A DNA stretch of 39,385 nt from Candidatus Copromonas faecavium (nom. illeg.) (GTDB lineage Bacteria; Bacillota; Clostridia; Lachnospirales; Lachnospiraceae): the NCBI GenBank assembly GCA_018712915.1, contig DVGC01000003.1, forward strand, positions 1 through 39,385, in the 5' to 3' direction. The notes under the pieces are model-generated. The model saw only the letters and a list, made by a program, of their open reading frames with translations, was not told where the DNA came from and searched no databases. This document shows positions 32,437-39,256 of this stretch, one piece after another. The position numbers and the translations under genes were made by a program. How positions within the stretch are numbered: position 1 is the stretch's first letter; each line of letters begins with the position of its first letter.

Positions 32437-32464
32437 ATTTTATCATAAAACTCATGTACGGCAA
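32437..32464 (-). promoter_or_regulatory. Promoter of the HD-stub / split-barrel-TerD unit
   Basis: TTGCCG (32464-32459), 16-base spacer, TAAAAT (32442-32437) on the minus strand, about 38 bases before the TTG start of the stub. It lies downstream of the terminator of the preceding minus-strand gene. Confidence 0.5.
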
Positions 32465-32505
32465 GTTTGATTGAATCGAGAACAAAGTTACCTGTTTCAA
32501 TAAGC

Positions 32506-32541
32506 AAAAAACGGAGACTCTCCCCCTGGAACCTCCGTTTT
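32506..32541 (-). terminator. Terminator downstream of the GlcG/HbpS-like gene
   Basis: On the minus strand AAAACGGAG pairs with CTCCGTTTT and runs into TTTTTT (32511-32506). It lies 28 bases after the stop codon at 32569. The same hairpin has a TTTT on the plus side. Confidence 0.75.
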
Positions 32542-32568
32542 CTCATCCTGCCTTTTATAACCTGCCCT

Positions 32569-32859
32569 TTATTTCGTCAGTTTCTCAAATACCGATACCA
32601 CATACTCTGCAATTGCACAGTCCTCTTCTTCCGTTCCGCCGCCTACGCCGATTCCTCCGGCAATCTTTCCCTGGTAAAACAGCGGATATCCGCCTGCCAC
32701 CAGAGTAATGCTGAGAACCAGCGCCTCCCCAAACCTCCGGTAAACTCTGGGAAGTCCATGCTCATCACATACGGCAAAGCTGACATCCACGCCAAGCTCC
32801 CTGCTCTTCTCCAAAGCCGCCGTACAAAGCTTATCACACAATTCATCTGTTAAAATCAT
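32569..32859 (-). CDS. GlcG/HbpS-like heme-binding family protein, internally shortened
   Basis: A 96-residue member of the GlcG/HbpS/PduO-C fold. ILTDELCDKLCTAALEKSRE and the FAVCDEHGLPRVYRRFGEAL strand match the N-terminal half. The C-terminal half matches at GGYPLFYQGKIAGGIGVGGG followed by TEEEDCAIAE. The central ~40-45 residues that normally separate these parts (the AYTA helix and the loop before the glycine-rich strand) are absent, and the frame is kept. Typical members are 135-145 residues. GGAGGA lies 7 bases before the ATG at 32859, the best start; earlier ATGs at 32874 and 32907 lack one. It could be a pseudogene or a reduced functional version. Confidence 0.7.
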   Translation of the reverse strand: MILTDELCDKLCTAALEKSRELGVDVSFAVCDEHGLPRVYRRFGEALVLSITLVAGGYPLFYQGKIAGGIGVGGGTEEEDCAIAEYVVSVFEKLTK

Positions 32860-33000
32860 ACGGTTTTCCTCCATTCGTTTTTCACCATGATGCCGGCCTT
32901 CATACAAGGTGTCTTAACGGAAAAAAGCCGTATTGTCTTGCCCGTTTCTCTGGAAAAATTGCCTGTTCCTACAATTCCCGCGCATATCTGCCGGATACTC

Positions 33001-33320
33001 TTATTCACCGGATGCCCAGCGTGCAATCTTTTTTGCCCGTTCCAGATAGTCCGCACGGTCACGGCAGGTAGAATCAGAAACACACTGGGTAAACACCTCG
33101 GTCCTATACTCTGAAATGGCACGGCTTACGCTGGGTAAGGTTAAAATATTTTTCACATGCCGTTTCATCTCCTCTGGTTCCGATCCCGTACAGGTCAGAA
33201 ATATACCGACTCTCTTTTTCGGTCCAATCTGATAGGTTTTGCAGGCAAAGGTACAGCACAGACGGTTGATAACCGTTATCATCTGCGCAGCCATAACAGG
33301 CCCGGCAAAATCCAATTTGC
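33001..33320 (-). pseudogene. Flavodoxin-family protein, C-terminal fragment
   Basis: In the frame ending at 33001, the residues from FAGPVMAAQMITVINRLCCTF through KKRVGIFLTCTGSEPEEM to STCRDRADYLERAKKIARW look like the C-terminal half of a flavodoxin/FMN-reductase-type protein. No N-terminal FMN-binding part exists upstream; instead the DNA runs, in another frame, into the Fe-ADH homologue at about 33312. This is most simply a deletion junction between two former genes. The family call is tentative. Bases 32860-33000 show no gene. Confidence 0.4.
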
Positions 33321-34141
33321 TTTTCACGGATACGTTCTTCATCTGCACTGCCGTCAAAATACATGTCAATGCCCAGCTCCATAAACATTGCGGTCATTTT
33401 ATCTGCAGATTCGGAAATATCCCCCGCATATCCAAAGGCATCTTTAAAATAACCGCGAATATCAGCCTCATGGTAAGCTGCCATTTCTTTCAGAAAGCGG
33501 GGAAATAGTGTGGTAAGGCTTTTGCGGTAGGATGCGCCAAACAATACCTCCGGAATAAATTCCAGCTCATAAATGTCATAGCTGTAGTTTTCCGCTTTCC
33601 CAATTCCCAATCTGCCGGAGGTCGCAATGGATGCTCCGTATAAAATTATTCCTCTGGCATCCAGATCGTCCGGCTGCACGGCCAGCTGCTTCGCCGCTTT
33701 CAGCACATTGCGAATAATGGAGATGCCTGCATCATAGGATACAGGATTTTTATCCCCAATCACGGATGCAGAAAGCTGAACCAGCGTCACCAGACCGGTA
33801 TATGCTGTCAGTTCTTTCCCAAGCGACAGGGAATATTTCGGTACAAGAACCGCATAATCCGCAGGGATTCCGAAAGCTGTACCAAAATCATCCGGCTGTG
33901 AATCGACAGAAACTGCTCCAAGTCCGTATTCCGATCCGCTGGACGAATAGGTCGGCATCAGGATCAGCGGAAGCTTCTTCAGGCCATAAGGATTTTTGCC
34001 TTTTACATAATCCCACCAGTCCGCTTCATGACACGCACCAAATGCGACGAGTTTTGCACAGTCCATCACACTTGCACCGCCTGCGCCAATAATCAGCTCC
34101 ACCTGAAGTTGATGCCATTTGGTATAAACTGCAGACGGCAA
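33104..34141 (-). pseudogene. Iron-containing alcohol dehydrogenase homologue, truncated, metal ligands absent
   Basis: A 345-codon frame. From about residue 14 it matches Fe-ADH: ELIIGAGGASVMDCAKLVAFG is the NAD-binding glycine motif, followed by PLILMPTYSSSGSEYGLGAV. The first ~80 residues of a normal ~385-residue enzyme are missing. From about residue 275 to the end the frame overlaps the flavodoxin fragment and is probably not native. All four family metal ligands appear replaced: the DALTH motif reads VTLVQ (TAYTGLVTLVQLSAS), and the PHG motif reads LFG (PEVLFGASY). This could be a decayed gene from an already non-metal subfamily. A stop-free frame of this size shows the decay is recent or the remnant is tolerated. 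Confidence 0.6.
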
Positions 34142-34261
34142 ATAACGTCTGCCTCTCCCAATATGGAAAAATCTGCTCTGCCCCTATGCTGCGGTTCCTG
34201 ACGTTTCCTCTTCAGAATGAAAGCAACATCCGGCTGAGAAACCAAAAGACTCAGGACAACA

Positions 34262-35053
34262 TCAGTCATCCTGAGCCCGCTCTTTTTCTTCCTTTATTCC
34301 CAGTTCCGCACACTTTCTGTAAAAGGTCCGCCTGCTGATTTCCAGCGTCTCCATGGTCTGCGTCCGATTCCAGTCATTCTTCTCCAGTTCCCTTAAAATC
34401 ACCTGCCGCTCAAACGCATGAACCTGATCCGTCAAAGGACCGTCCTGCAAAAGCGCTTTTTCGTAGGTTTTTCCGGAGTCCCTGTAAACGGTACCCGTTC
34501 TCCGGCGCAGCTCCTGATCCAGATGATGGAGGGCCGTCACATCCCGGGAAATTAAAACCGCTCCGAAAAATTTCCTGTTTTTCCATATGGGATACGCCTG
34601 CAAATCCACATATTTTCTTACCGACGGAACCAAATGCTTCCCATCAGAAACCGGAGCCTTTTCCCGAAGGGTCCGGCATAAAATTGAAGCAGGATCCACA
34701 TCCTGAATCATTCGGCCAATGAGCCGGTACAGCGGAACACCTGAGATTTCCGTATAAACCGGATTTGCATAGAAAATACGGCCCTGGCTGTCCGCAGCAA
34801 GAACTCCATCGGAAATTCTGTCCAGGATTTCTTCAAAAAAACCATCCTCCTGCTTTCTTAAAAGAAACAGCAAAAGTTCTCTGGAAAGAAGCCCCCAGCT
34901 TTGATTCCTGTCCCCGGCTACGCAGATAAACTCCGGCATCCGCTCTACCTGTTTTCGCTCCAGCAATCCAAGGCTGGTCTCTGCGCACAAAAAGCCCGCA
35001 TGTTCCGGCATGCGAGCTTTTTCTGTTCTTTTCACAAGATCTCCCACTTTCAT
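34262..35053 (-). CDS. PAS domain - Fis-type HTH regulator lacking an AAA+ domain
   Basis: A 263-residue putative regulator. Residues 1-70 are a non-recognised sensor-like region. A PAS domain spans ~72-180 (FEEILDRISDGVLAADSQGR, FYANPVYTEISG, GAVLISRDVTALHHLDQEL). A Fis/NtrC-type helix-turn-helix occupies ~215-255 (FERQVILRELEKNDWNRTQT then LEISRRTFYRKCAELGI). Sigma-54 activators carry an AAA+ ATPase between these parts, and here it is wholly absent, so the protein could bind DNA but not remodel sigma-54 polymerase. GAGGG precedes the ATG. It starts 11 bases after the DegV stop, so the two are co-transcribed. Bases 34142-34261 hold no gene. Confidence 0.8.
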   Translation of the reverse strand: MKVGDLVKRTEKARMPEHAGFLCAETSLGLLERKQVERMPEFICVAGDRNQSWGLLSRELLLFLLRKQEDGFFEEILDRISDGVLAADSQGRIFYANPVYTEISGVPLYRLIGRMIQDVDPASILCRTLREKAPVSDGKHLVPSVRKYVDLQAYPIWKNRKFFGAVLISRDVTALHHLDQELRRRTGTVYRDSGKTYEKALLQDGPLTDQVHAFERQVILRELEKNDWNRTQTMETLEISRRTFYRKCAELGIKEEKERAQDD

Positions 35054-35064
35054 TCCGTACCCTC

Positions 35065-35901
35065 TTACAATGTCAGAATAATTCCGCCATCATTGGCATA
35101 GACCGTGGCCAGTCCCGCCGTTTCCGTAATAATCACGTCTTTGAATTGCGCCATTTCACACATCTTCTGTTTCACATACTCCGCCCGCTCAGGCGCATTG
35201 CAATGCGCGATCATCAGGCGTTTGTTTTTTGTATCGCCGGCATTTTTAACAGCCGCCTCCGTCATCCTCTGGAGGGCCTTCTGGATTCCTCTCGCCTGAT
35301 CCAGCTTGATAATGTTGCCCTTCTCGGCACTCATTACCGGCTTTATGTTTAATGTGGTGGCAAAAAAGGCCTGCAAACCGGTCAGTCTCCCGTTTTTACG
35401 CAGCGTATCCAGGCTCTCCAGAACAAAATATGTCTTCATTTCGTCCCTGTATTCCAGGGTTTTCTGCACCACTTCTTCAAACGAAAGCCCTGCCTCGCAC
35501 AGCTCCCGGATTTTTAAGGCGATATTCACCTGTCCGCAGGAAGCGGACTCGGAATTGATAATCGCAATGTTTTTCTTTCCGTGTTCTTCCTCATAAAGGG
35601 TCTTGGCCAGAACCGCGCTGTTGTAGCTGCCGCTTAAGGGCGCGGAAATCGTAATCACGAACACATTGGGTTCCTCGCAGTTATAGGCCTCCTTAAACAT
35701 TTCCGGCGACGGGCAGGCCGATTTGGCACATTCCGTGCTTTCCTTTACAATCTTTAAAAACTCCTTCTGGTTAAAGCTGTCATCATCGACAAACTGATGG
35801 TCCCCTACCATAAGAGTAAAGGGGATCAGCGTGTAAACCGGATCCTTTCTCATTTCTTTTGTCAGGTCCAGGCAGCTGTCCCCTATAATCTTATACCTCA
35901 T
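35065..35901 (-). CDS. DegV family fatty-acid-binding protein
   Basis: A 278-residue DegV protein (FakB-like fold) that binds one fatty acid; relatives present it to the kinase FakA. Recognisable segments are IGDSCLDL at the start, TSAPS-like KSACPSPEMF, VFVITISAPLSGSYNSA, and SLDTLRKNGRLTGLQAF, followed by NIKPVM. Length is typical. GGAGG lies 7 bases before the ATG. The promoter carries a near-perfect palindrome at the transcription start, and the gene leads a unit with the PAS-Fis regulator. No fakA (DAK2-domain) gene is in the window. Confidence 0.93.
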   Translation of the reverse strand: MRYKIIGDSCLDLTKEMRKDPVYTLIPFTLMVGDHQFVDDDSFNQKEFLKIVKESTECAKSACPSPEMFKEAYNCEEPNVFVITISAPLSGSYNSAVLAKTLYEEEHGKKNIAIINSESASCGQVNIALKIRELCEAGLSFEEVVQKTLEYRDEMKTYFVLESLDTLRKNGRLTGLQAFFATTLNIKPVMSAEKGNIIKLDQARGIQKALQRMTEAAVKNAGDTKNKRLMIAHCNAPERAEYVKQKMCEMAQFKDVIITETAGLATVYANDGGIILTL

Positions 35902-35947
35902 ACCGCTTCCTCCAGATATTTATTTCCATCATCGGTGTTTTATAACG

Positions 35948-35962
35948 TAGTAATGATTACTA
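35948..35962. promoter_or_regulatory. FapR-like operator at the DegV promoter
   Basis: TAGTAATGATTACTA is a perfect 7-1-7 palindrome placed 3 bases downstream of the -10 box, over the expected transcription start. The TAGTA-N5-TACTA core resembles the operator of the lipid regulator FapR. Assignment to a regulator is inference; MarR- or BlaI-type repressors are alternatives. Confidence 0.55.
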
Positions 35963-35965
35963 TAT

Positions 35966-35994
35966 ATTATAGTGTCCCCTCTGGAGAAAGTCAA
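35966..35994 (-). promoter_or_regulatory. Sigma-A promoter of the DegV gene
   Basis: TTGACT (35994-35989), exactly 17 bases, TATAAT (35971-35966) on the minus strand; about 60 bases before the ATG. Confidence 0.85.
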
Positions 35995-36129
35995 GATTTT
36001 TGCCTATATTCTGTTTGGATTCTTAAACGATATCCTGTTCGTATTCTTTGTTTGACTCCCATTCGGCTCTGCTGCCAGTCTTTCGTTTGACTTCTTTTTC
36101 CGCCTCTTATCCGGCAGCTTTTCCTTCTT

Positions 36130-37278
36130 TTACCTGTACTCCTTCTCGTAAATATAGTCCGGGGCACAGTAAACGATATCTCCGTCCTTAATGGTCATTT
36201 CCGGCTTCAGAATCCGATCCGCCTCAAAAGCAGAGCCCTTCCAGTCCCTCCAGGTCTGATGGATGGAAAGCCAGTCAAAAATTGCGATATCCGCCCGGGC
36301 CCCTTCTGACAGACAGCCAATCTGCCCTTCCATTTTCATCAGTTTCGCCGGCGCGCTGGTGGCCATCTCCACCACATGACTCAGCGGGATTCCCATGGCC
36401 GCGTATCTGGACATCAGATTCGGCAGGGAGAAAATGGGACGGCGGTACATGCTGGCCAGAACCAGATCCGTACTGCAGAAATCGGCGATAAAGCCCTGTT
36501 CCATGGCCTTTAACATCACATCGAAGTCTCCATGTTTGCGGCCCTCTGCCGTATCAAACAGGATTCCTCTTTTTCTTGCCTCCAGGACGCAGTCATAAAC
36601 CTTCCCGTTTTCATCGATGATCGTATTTTTTACACCCTGATACACATGTTCAAAAATATCTCCGGGCCGGAGAATCTTTAATACCTCGCAGGTGGGAACA
36701 GGAATATTGGTGCAGTGAACCTCCACCGGACAGCCGATTTTCTCTGCAATGGCAACGGTCGCCTTTAACGGCTCGATCCCAAGCCCTTCTGCCAGTTCTT
36801 CACTCTGGCGAATTTTAAGACCCAGAATATTATCTCTGTTTTCATCATAAATCCGGGCCATTTTCTCCGGATTAAAGTATTTGGGATTGATATTTTCATG
36901 ATAACTGGTCGTGGCAAGGCCGGCAGAGCACACCTGGAGAAAGCTTTTGATAGTTACTTTGCTTCTCTCAATAACTGCCTGCCGGAACATCCGGTAATTT
37001 GAAACACCGGCGGTGGCATCCACCGCACTGGTAACGCCAGTGGGCAGATAAGCCAGATCCGGATAAATTCCAATATCTGTACCCTCTGCAAACATATGGG
37101 CATGAGAATCAATCAGACCGGGAAATACCATACGGCCTTCTGCATCAATCACATGCCTGGCATCCTCTCCTTCCTCATACCGTACAATTTTTCCGTTATA
37201 AACTGCAACCGGACGCACCTCATCCACTCCGTTTGCCGGGTCAATCACATGTCCGTTCCGAATCAGTAAATCAAGCAT
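36130..37278 (-). CDS. Amidohydrolase/deacetylase family metallohydrolase (TIGR03583-like)
   Basis: A 382-residue amidohydrolase-superfamily enzyme related to dihydroorotases. The metal site can be read as HxH in GLIDSHAHMF (~residues 54-63), the likely carboxylated lysine in LGLKIRQSEE, histidines in VEVHCTN and FEHVYQG, and the aspartate in CSTD. IRQSEE-type sequence is typical of the EF_0837/AHA_3915 group (TIGR03583), whose substrate is not firmly known. The ATG at 37278 has AGGAGG 8 bases upstream; an earlier frame opening at 37335 lacks one and has no family similarity. It follows the TRAP permease genes on the same strand, which suggests it acts on the imported compound. Confidence 0.88.
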   Translation of the reverse strand: MLDLLIRNGHVIDPANGVDEVRPVAVYNGKIVRYEEGEDARHVIDAEGRMVFPGLIDSHAHMFAEGTDIGIYPDLAYLPTGVTSAVDATAGVSNYRMFRQAVIERSKVTIKSFLQVCSAGLATTSYHENINPKYFNPEKMARIYDENRDNILGLKIRQSEELAEGLGIEPLKATVAIAEKIGCPVEVHCTNIPVPTCEVLKILRPGDIFEHVYQGVKNTIIDENGKVYDCVLEARKRGILFDTAEGRKHGDFDVMLKAMEQGFIADFCSTDLVLASMYRRPIFSLPNLMSRYAAMGIPLSHVVEMATSAPAKLMKMEGQIGCLSEGARADIAIFDWLSIHQTWRDWKGSAFEADRILKPEMTIKDGDIVYCAPDYIYEKEYR

Positions 37279-37336
37279 TTCATTAACCTCCTGTATGTTC
37301 ACTCCTGCCAGGAACCTGGCTCCTTTTAAATACAAA

Positions 37337-37392
37337 CTGCCGCAGGAACAGGCTCAGATACCTGCTTGGAACATGGTTCCTTCCTGCGGCAG
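37337..37392. other. Long hairpin between the small TRAP gene and the amidohydrolase gene
   Basis: CTGCCGCAGGAA (37337-37348) and TTCCTGCGGCAG (37381-37392) form a perfect 12-bp stem. The 32-base loop contains a second GGAAC/GTTCC pairing, and another GGAAC lies at 37312-37316. On the minus strand TTTGTATTT follows. It may be an intercistronic terminator or attenuator. Apart from it I see no supported gene in 37279-37527. Confidence 0.65.
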
Positions 37393-37527
37393 CATATGAT
37401 CTCAATAATCCGTATATCGTCTTCACGCATCTTCAGGCGGAAGTGATGCGGCATCCATTCTCTTTCTTCTGCAAAAAGCTTCTTTCGTTCTGCATCCTTC
37501 CTGCCGCCTGTGTCTGCGGCGATATGG

Positions 37528-37758
37528 TTATGAGGACATCTGCCCTCTGATATAGCCAAGAATCATCGCCAGAACCGTTGCAATGGCCGCAACGCTGCTG
37601 GCCGGCGCGGCAATCAGATCCGATAAGGACACGGCCAGGCTTCCATTTAAGGTCAGCACAGCAACCGCCTGTCCGGCAACCATCACAACCACCGCCAGGA
37701 AAAAGACGACCGTCACAATGACACACAACGTCTCTACAAGTTTTTCCACCGATTTCAT
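37528..37758 (-). CDS. Two-helix membrane protein, possible reduced DctQ subunit of a TRAP transporter
   Basis: A 76-residue protein with two hydrophobic helices: about residues 10-37 (VIVTVVFFLAVVVMVAGQAV) and 50-70 (PASSVAAIATVLAMILGYIR), joined by a short loop. The spacing and the KSVEKLVETLCVIV start recall the first half of DctQ small permease subunits, which normally have four helices and 150-180 residues. GAGGAGAAG stands before the ATG, 15 bases after the stop of the DctM-like gene, so translation is probably coupled. Identification as DctQ rests on position and topology more than on motifs. Confidence 0.65.
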   Translation of the reverse strand: MKSVEKLVETLCVIVTVVFFLAVVVMVAGQAVAVLTLNGSLAVSLSDLIAAPASSVAAIATVLAMILGYIRGQMSS

Positions 37759-37773
37759 CGCTCTCTTCTCCTC

Positions 37774-39138
37774 TCATCGAATCACAGGAAGGATTCCATA
37801 GGCCACCAGCACCGCCACACCCAGCAGCGGAATCACATAGTCCGTAATCAGCGGCCGGAATATCACCTTCGGATCTTTCACCCCTGCCAGCCCGCAGGAT
37901 ATGAAGATCGGTGAGGAACTTGGCGGAGAAGCGCCTTCTGTGGAAATGCATATCATAAACGCAACAACCGCACAGATGGGGGCAATTCCCGCATCAACAA
38001 AAACAGAGTAAGCTACCTGTCCGATGGCCGCCGTCGTCGCAACGGCACTTAAGGGGCCGGCAACCAGAGCAATCATAATACAGGTTAAAACAACCATCAG
38101 GATTCCCGGCAGAGACAGCGACTGAAGGATCACTGCCAGATCCTGGTCAAAACCAACGGCATTCAGCACGTTGCTGGCTGCCAGGGCAAATAAGAGCACA
38201 CCGCCGACGGTGCAGAAGCTGGAGTGACAGCTCTTTAACAGATCCACCCAGCCGCCTGCGCTCCTGGGAAGATTCTTTCTTCCTACAATAAAGCAAATCA
38301 GACATACAACGATGGGTACCCAGAGCACGATGTTAATGGCTCCCACACCATCCTCACCGAAACTGCCGATTCCTTTTAAGGCATCGGCCACGGGCCCGAT
38401 GGTAATCAGCAGCGGAATTGCGATTCCCAGAAGCATCAAAAGAGAAGTCCAGTTATCACGGAAGGACTTTCCCAAAGGTTTGATCTGGTCTGCAGGAACC
38501 GGCTTTACATCGTATTTTCTTGCATACAGCCATACGCGAAGCAAACGGTATCCAAAGGTCCAGGCACCTGCGCAAAGACAGGCCACATAAGCATCCCCCA
38601 CACTGACAACCGCAGAAACCTCCGCCAGGCCAACTAAAAGATACAGTGCTGAACAGGAAGGCATGGACTGACCAACACCGGCGTTTCCGGCATTCATCGT
38701 TGCTGCCACCGGCTCCGGCCATCCGCTGTCCTTCATCCACGGAACCGTAATGGCTCCCACAGTCGAGCAGTTGGCAATGGCGTTTCCGGATACCAGTCCG
38801 AACAGGAAGCTGGCGCATACCGATACATAAGCAGCGCCGCCGCGCACACGGCCAATCATGGAGTTTAATAGTTCCACCAGTTTTTCAATGATTCCGGTTT
38901 TTGTCATTACGACAGCCATCATTAAGAACAGCATGGTTGCCAGGAATGAGCTCTCCCTGGATGCCGAATAAATGGCAGTCCAAAGCGTATTGATGATATC
39001 CGCCGGACCGTTAAACAGTGCGATGACCACAAGGCCAACCAGCATTGCCTCCGCAATATTCCGTTTGACAACAAGCATCCAGACCAGAATGGCGAGAATA
39101 TAGACAACAAATGCCCATACACCAATTCCAATCGTCAT
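37774..39138 (-). CDS. TRAP-type large permease subunit (DctM-like)
   Basis: A 454-residue polytopic membrane protein with about 11-12 helices. MAVVMTKTGIIEKLVELLNS, GRVRGGAAYVSVCASFLFGL, NCSTVGAITVPWMKDSGW and GNAGVGQSMPSCSALYLLVG match the first DctM repeat; STEGASPPSSSPIFI and PLLGVAVLVAYGI lie in the second. TRAP systems import organic acids and other solutes with sodium ions and a periplasmic-type binding protein, which is not adjacent here. I chose the ATG at 39138 because AGGGGTG lies just upstream and the first helix begins there; the frame extends to 39231 without similarity. It is the first gene of the unit with the two-helix protein and the amidohydrolase. Confidence 0.87.
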   Translation of the reverse strand: MTIGIGVWAFVVYILAILVWMLVVKRNIAEAMLVGLVVIALFNGPADIINTLWTAIYSASRESSFLATMLFLMMAVVMTKTGIIEKLVELLNSMIGRVRGGAAYVSVCASFLFGLVSGNAIANCSTVGAITVPWMKDSGWPEPVAATMNAGNAGVGQSMPSCSALYLLVGLAEVSAVVSVGDAYVACLCAGAWTFGYRLLRVWLYARKYDVKPVPADQIKPLGKSFRDNWTSLLMLLGIAIPLLITIGPVADALKGIGSFGEDGVGAINIVLWVPIVVCLICFIVGRKNLPRSAGGWVDLLKSCHSSFCTVGGVLLFALAASNVLNAVGFDQDLAVILQSLSLPGILMVVLTCIMIALVAGPLSAVATTAAIGQVAYSVFVDAGIAPICAVVAFMICISTEGASPPSSSPIFISCGLAGVKDPKVIFRPLITDYVIPLLGVAVLVAYGILPVIR

Positions 39139-39166
39139 AGTTACACCCCTATCTTGTTTTTGTAGA

Positions 39167-39178
39167 ATTTGTACAAAT
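39167..39178. promoter_or_regulatory. 12-bp perfect palindrome in the TRAP operon leader
   Basis: ATTTGTACAAAT lies between the promoter and the ATG of the DctM-like gene. A related half, GTACAAAAATCC, occurs at 39219-39230 against GTACAAATCC at 39171-39180. This layout is typical of a dimeric repressor (GntR-like TGT-ACA sites), but the regulator is not known. Confidence 0.55.
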
Positions 39179-39201
39179 CCGTATGTATTTTGGATGTCTT
39201 T

Positions 39202-39231
39202 ATTGTATGATAAATGAGTACAAAAATCCAA
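39202..39231 (-). promoter_or_regulatory. Promoter of the TRAP permease operon
   Basis: TTGGAT (39231-39226), 18-base spacer, TACAAT (39207-39202) on the minus strand, about 65 bases before the ATG at 39138 and just inside the right inverted-repeat arm. Confidence 0.55.
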
Positions 39232-39256
39232 CAGGGAATTTTTAAGTTTTCAACAA

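Noticed and set aside
32856..33122. 88-codon minus-strand frame covering the gap above the GlcG/HbpS-like gene
   Set aside because: It overlaps the flavodoxin fragment in another frame and shows no recognisable similarity.
37326..37559. 77-codon minus-strand frame between the two-helix protein and the amidohydrolase
   Set aside because: It overlaps the end of the two-helix gene, runs through the 12-bp hairpin, lacks a clear ribosome-binding site at its start and matches no family I know.
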